A DNA stretch of 6,403 nt from JBCCRH01 sp039208045 (lineage in GTDB: Bacteria; Bacteroidota; Bacteroidia; Chitinophagales; Saprospiraceae), in assembly GCA_039208045.1 (NCBI GenBank), contig JBCCRH010000365.1:1-6403 (forward strand), in the 5' to 3' direction. Below, one piece after another: positions 4,377 through 6,403 of this stretch. The notes under the pieces were generated by a model. The model was not told the origin of the DNA and made no database searches. It saw nothing but the letters and a program-made list of their open reading frames with translations. Position numbers and translations under genes: made by a program. Each line of letters opens with the position of its first letter. The first letter of the stretch is position 1.

Positions 4377-6403
4377 ACCACTACTCGCTCCACAAACAAG
4401 CGCTCCCCAACTTTCACTACTACATTATACATCCCCGCTTCTAGTCGACTTACGTCAAAACGTTCCACCCTTACCTGCACTTCTTCAATCTGCTCGCGCC
4501 GTACGATCTGGCCCAAGGCGTTGAAGATGCGGATGTCCACTGCTTCGCCTAGGAAGCTGGATAGGTCGAGGTTGAGCTCGCCGTTGGTGGGGTTGGGGTA
4601 CAACTTGAAGCCTTCCTCGCTTTCCAGGCTTAAACCTTCGCCCAAACCTTGGACCCCGATATCTATCGGGGCTCCAAGGTTGGCTAGGCCAGTCACCGAT
4701 ACATTCTCGAAGGTAGCGGTTACCGCATTGCCTGGCTTTTCGGTATAAGTATACAAGCCCGCTAGTACACAGTCGCCCATGATGATCACCTGAGAAAGGT
4801 AAGGCTGCCAGAAAATACCATCTGCTGAAGCAAAAGCACTGAAGGTATCACCACTTCTGACCACTCGTATCCAGAACTGATTTAAGGATAGAATCTCTGC
4901 CGCAGAGGAAGGATAGCCATCAATCACGCGGACTTCTCTGCGCAGTCGATCTATGGTGTTGGTGCCCAGGGCCATTTTCTTCGCATTAGCTACCTCTGAT
5001 TCGCGCAGCATGACCCCGGCGAAGCCCGTGCCGCTGAGGCCCGTCACCCGTGCGGTAATTTCACCATCACCGCATAGCTCAGTGAACACAAAGGCGGATG
5101 CATCTTCTATGTATAGCATCGTATTAGGTGCACAGTCAGAAGTCAAGCTGAAGGTTTCCGTGCCTTGATCAAACATGGAGGTGCTAGTATTACAACCTAA
5201 TCCACCATTATCTACAAATCCACAGGGCAAACCATCTACGCTGATGTCAAAGCTGCACGTGCTCGTATTACCTACCGCGTCTTCTGAATCATACGTGACC
5301 GTGAAAACGCCCAGCTCTTGGAACATGGCAGTGTACGATTCACCCGCTACCACTGTTTCGGGAGCACCACCATCTACTGAAATCGTTAGCATCACCGGAT
5401 CGCAAGGGCCAGGTATGATTGTAGGATTATTGAAGGTCGCTTCCGCTAAACAGTCAAAGCTACCAGGATTGGTAATTAATGTGACCGTCTGGTTTGCTGG
5501 GCAGGCTAGCATCGTTGGTGCTACTACTTCAAAGCTGTATAAGTCAGTCGCCATACAACCCTGTACATCACTCATGACCGTTACGCCTACTGACTTTGGC
5601 CCAGCACTGGTTGTCCAGCTCCGCTTGGGCATTTGGATGGTATTGTCATCAAAACCGCCAAAGCAGGTGCCGCTGCCATCACCACTATTGTAGGCGCACC
5701 AGTCGTAGGTGTAGGTGCCTCCATCTGTGGAGGTGATTGTCGCATCGTACATCACGTCTAGCTGGCCTAAACATAGATCACCATCGGGATCGGCACTAAT
5801 ATCTACCGTAGGTTGTGCAAAAATGTTGATCTCAAATACTTCTGTTGTCAGCTCGCTTTCACAGCCTGTGGCTGGGTTGATCGCCTTTGCTTTAAATTGA
5901 TATGTACCTACTGCTACACTCATAGCGCCTTTGATGCGCAAGCGCATGCCATTGGCATCCAAATCAGTGCGGTAGTCTGGCCCATCTACATTGGCATCTA
6001 GCACATCTCCTGCCGCAAAGCTCGCTCCTGCTGGCGCTGCTACTACTTCCCAGCTAATTTTCAAGCCGGTGCCAGGATCAAGCACGCTCACCGTAGAAGT
6101 AGAACCCACACAGGAAGCTCTAGTCAGTCGATTCACGGTTGGGATAGCTGGCGTTTCATTCACTGTGATGCTAAAACCACTCACTGGCTCGGAGCTACAG
6201 CCAGTTACACAATTCGTGATAAACGCATCAAAAGTATACGTCCCAATGGGTGCATTGGCAATATCTTGTACACGGATTACTTTAGAAGAATTTGCTACTG
6301 TCAGCTCGCCAAAGTTCTTGAATGGATCACCACAGTTGTCTGTAGTGAATTCATCATCCATTGCATAGGCAGAACCAGCTGGTGCGCTCGTTAGTACCCA
6401 CAC
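4370..6403 (-). CDS. Large secreted multidomain surface protein with T9SS type A sorting domain (5' partial)
   Basis: The reading frame is open at the window edge and its start lies outside; 677 residues are visible (numbered from the edge). It begins with two related PKD/Ig-like units of about 112 residues. The paired landmarks are W2-V-L-T-S-A-P-A-G and W118-E-V-V-A-A-P-A-G, and GTYTF (54) and GTYQF (166). A third cysteine-bearing Ig-like unit runs from about 198 to 296. Residues about 298-391 form a HYR-like module (CPANQTVTL start, YDSEDAVGNTSTCSFDISV end). Residues about 405-572 look like a concanavalin/LamG-type jelly roll (FVFTELCGDGEITARV, GFAGVMLRES, WIRVVRSGDTFSAFASADG). A linker (573-597) leads to the T9SS tail (598-677): FKLYPNPTNGELNLDL, IRIFNALGQIV, VSRLEAGMYNVVV, ending VVVE. 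The tail directs export by the Por secretion system; it is normally cleaved and the protein attached to the surface or released. The function is probably adhesion or glycan binding; no catalytic motif is visible in this part, though an enzyme domain could lie upstream. Confidence 0.93.
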   Translation of the reverse strand: MWVLTSAPAGSAYAMDDEFTTDNCGDPFKNFGELTVANSSKVIRVQDIANAPIGTYTFDAFITNCVTGCSSEPVSGFSITVNETPAIPTVNRLTRASCVGSTSTVSVLDPGTGLKISWEVVAAPAGASFAAGDVLDANVDGPDYRTDLDANGMRLRIKGAMSVAVGTYQFKAKAINPATGCESELTTEVFEINIFAQPTVDISADPDGDLCLGQLDVMYDATITSTDGGTYTYDWCAYNSGDGSGTCFGGFDDNTIQMPKRSWTTSAGPKSVGVTVMSDVQGCMATDLYSFEVVAPTMLACPANQTVTLITNPGSFDCLAEATFNNPTIIPGPCDPVMLTISVDGGAPETVVAGESYTAMFQELGVFTVTYDSEDAVGNTSTCSFDISVDGLPCGFVDNGGLGCNTSTSMFDQGTETFSLTSDCAPNTMLYIEDASAFVFTELCGDGEITARVTGLSGTGFAGVMLRESEVANAKKMALGTNTIDRLRREVRVIDGYPSSAAEILSLNQFWIRVVRSGDTFSAFASADGIFWQPYLSQVIIMGDCVLAGLYTYTEKPGNAVTATFENVSVTGLANLGAPIDIGVQGLGEGLSLESEEGFKLYPNPTNGELNLDLSSFLGEAVDIRIFNALGQIVRREQIEEVQVRVERFDVSRLEAGMYNVVVKVGERLFVERVVVE
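4646..4680. repeat. In-frame palindrome inside the linker of the T9SS protein gene
   Basis: ACCTTGGACCCCGAT (4646-4660) and ATCGGGGCTCCAAGGT (4665-4680) form a 15-bp inverted repeat with one unpaired C (4672) and a 4-nt loop. It encodes residues 575-586 (NLGAPIDIGVQG) exactly at the junction between the concanavalin-like domain and the T9SS tail. The CCCCGAT/ATCGGGG core resembles short palindromes I associate with intergenic repeats in Bacteroidota. A stem this long is unlikely by chance in coding sequence, so an inserted repeat domesticated as linker is the likely explanation (inference). Confidence 0.6.

Noticed and set aside
4251..6368. Several plus-strand open frames opposite the T9SS protein gene
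   Set aside because: All lie antisense to a frame with clear PKD, HYR, concanavalin-like and sorting domains. Their Ser/Thr/Pro-rich products are typical of antisense translation, and the first one begins by reading the terminator and the interspersed repeat.

Overview
The window looks like chromosomal DNA from a Bacteroidota bacterium, most likely from the Saprospiria/Lewinella-type lineages (lineage is inference). The grounds are a partial secreted protein ending in a type IX secretion (T9SS) type A sorting domain, a PorT-like outer-membrane barrel, a Bacteroidota-style -7 promoter element (TAnnTTTG), weak Shine-Dalgarno sequences, and several small palindromic repeats of a kind I associate with Bacteroidota genomes. 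I see no rRNA, tRNA, CRISPR array, transposase or complete insertion sequence.

Layout from left to right. Positions 1-213 are non-coding. They hold a small element made of two inverted REP-like hairpins, bracketed by a perfect 27-bp direct repeat. The right-hand repeat copy forms a likely promoter for the first gene. Two plus-strand genes follow: a small secreted protein of unknown function (214-711) and a secreted L-type lectin fused to an OmpA-like peptidoglycan-binding domain (826-1929). Converging on these is a minus-strand pair, 19 bp apart and probably cotranscribed: a PorT-like outer-membrane beta-barrel (2763-3464), then a cytoplasmic-looking protein with a helix-hairpin-helix module (1943-2743). 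A 118-bp divergent intergenic region carries a palindrome with an extra half-site and separates the barrel gene from a plus-strand, all-helical 233-residue protein (3583-4284). That protein resembles, from memory, the N-terminal region of McrB-like AAA+ ATPases but has no ATPase part. A strong bidirectional terminator (4287-4334) lies between it and a large minus-strand gene (4370-6403, 5' end outside the window). The large gene encodes a cell-surface or released protein with PKD/Ig-like repeats, a HYR-like module, a concanavalin-like domain and the T9SS tail.

Functional reading. Four of the six genes encode exported or envelope proteins, so this is mainly an envelope and surface neighbourhood. 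Nothing in the sequence ties the genes into one pathway, and only the barrel/HhH pair is a credible operon. The most unusual signals are the small repeats. One REP-like pair sits just upstream of a promoter. A second palindrome supplies the last codon and stop codon of the T9SS protein. A third lies in frame inside the linker of the same protein. I do not see convincing evidence for a new multi-gene system.
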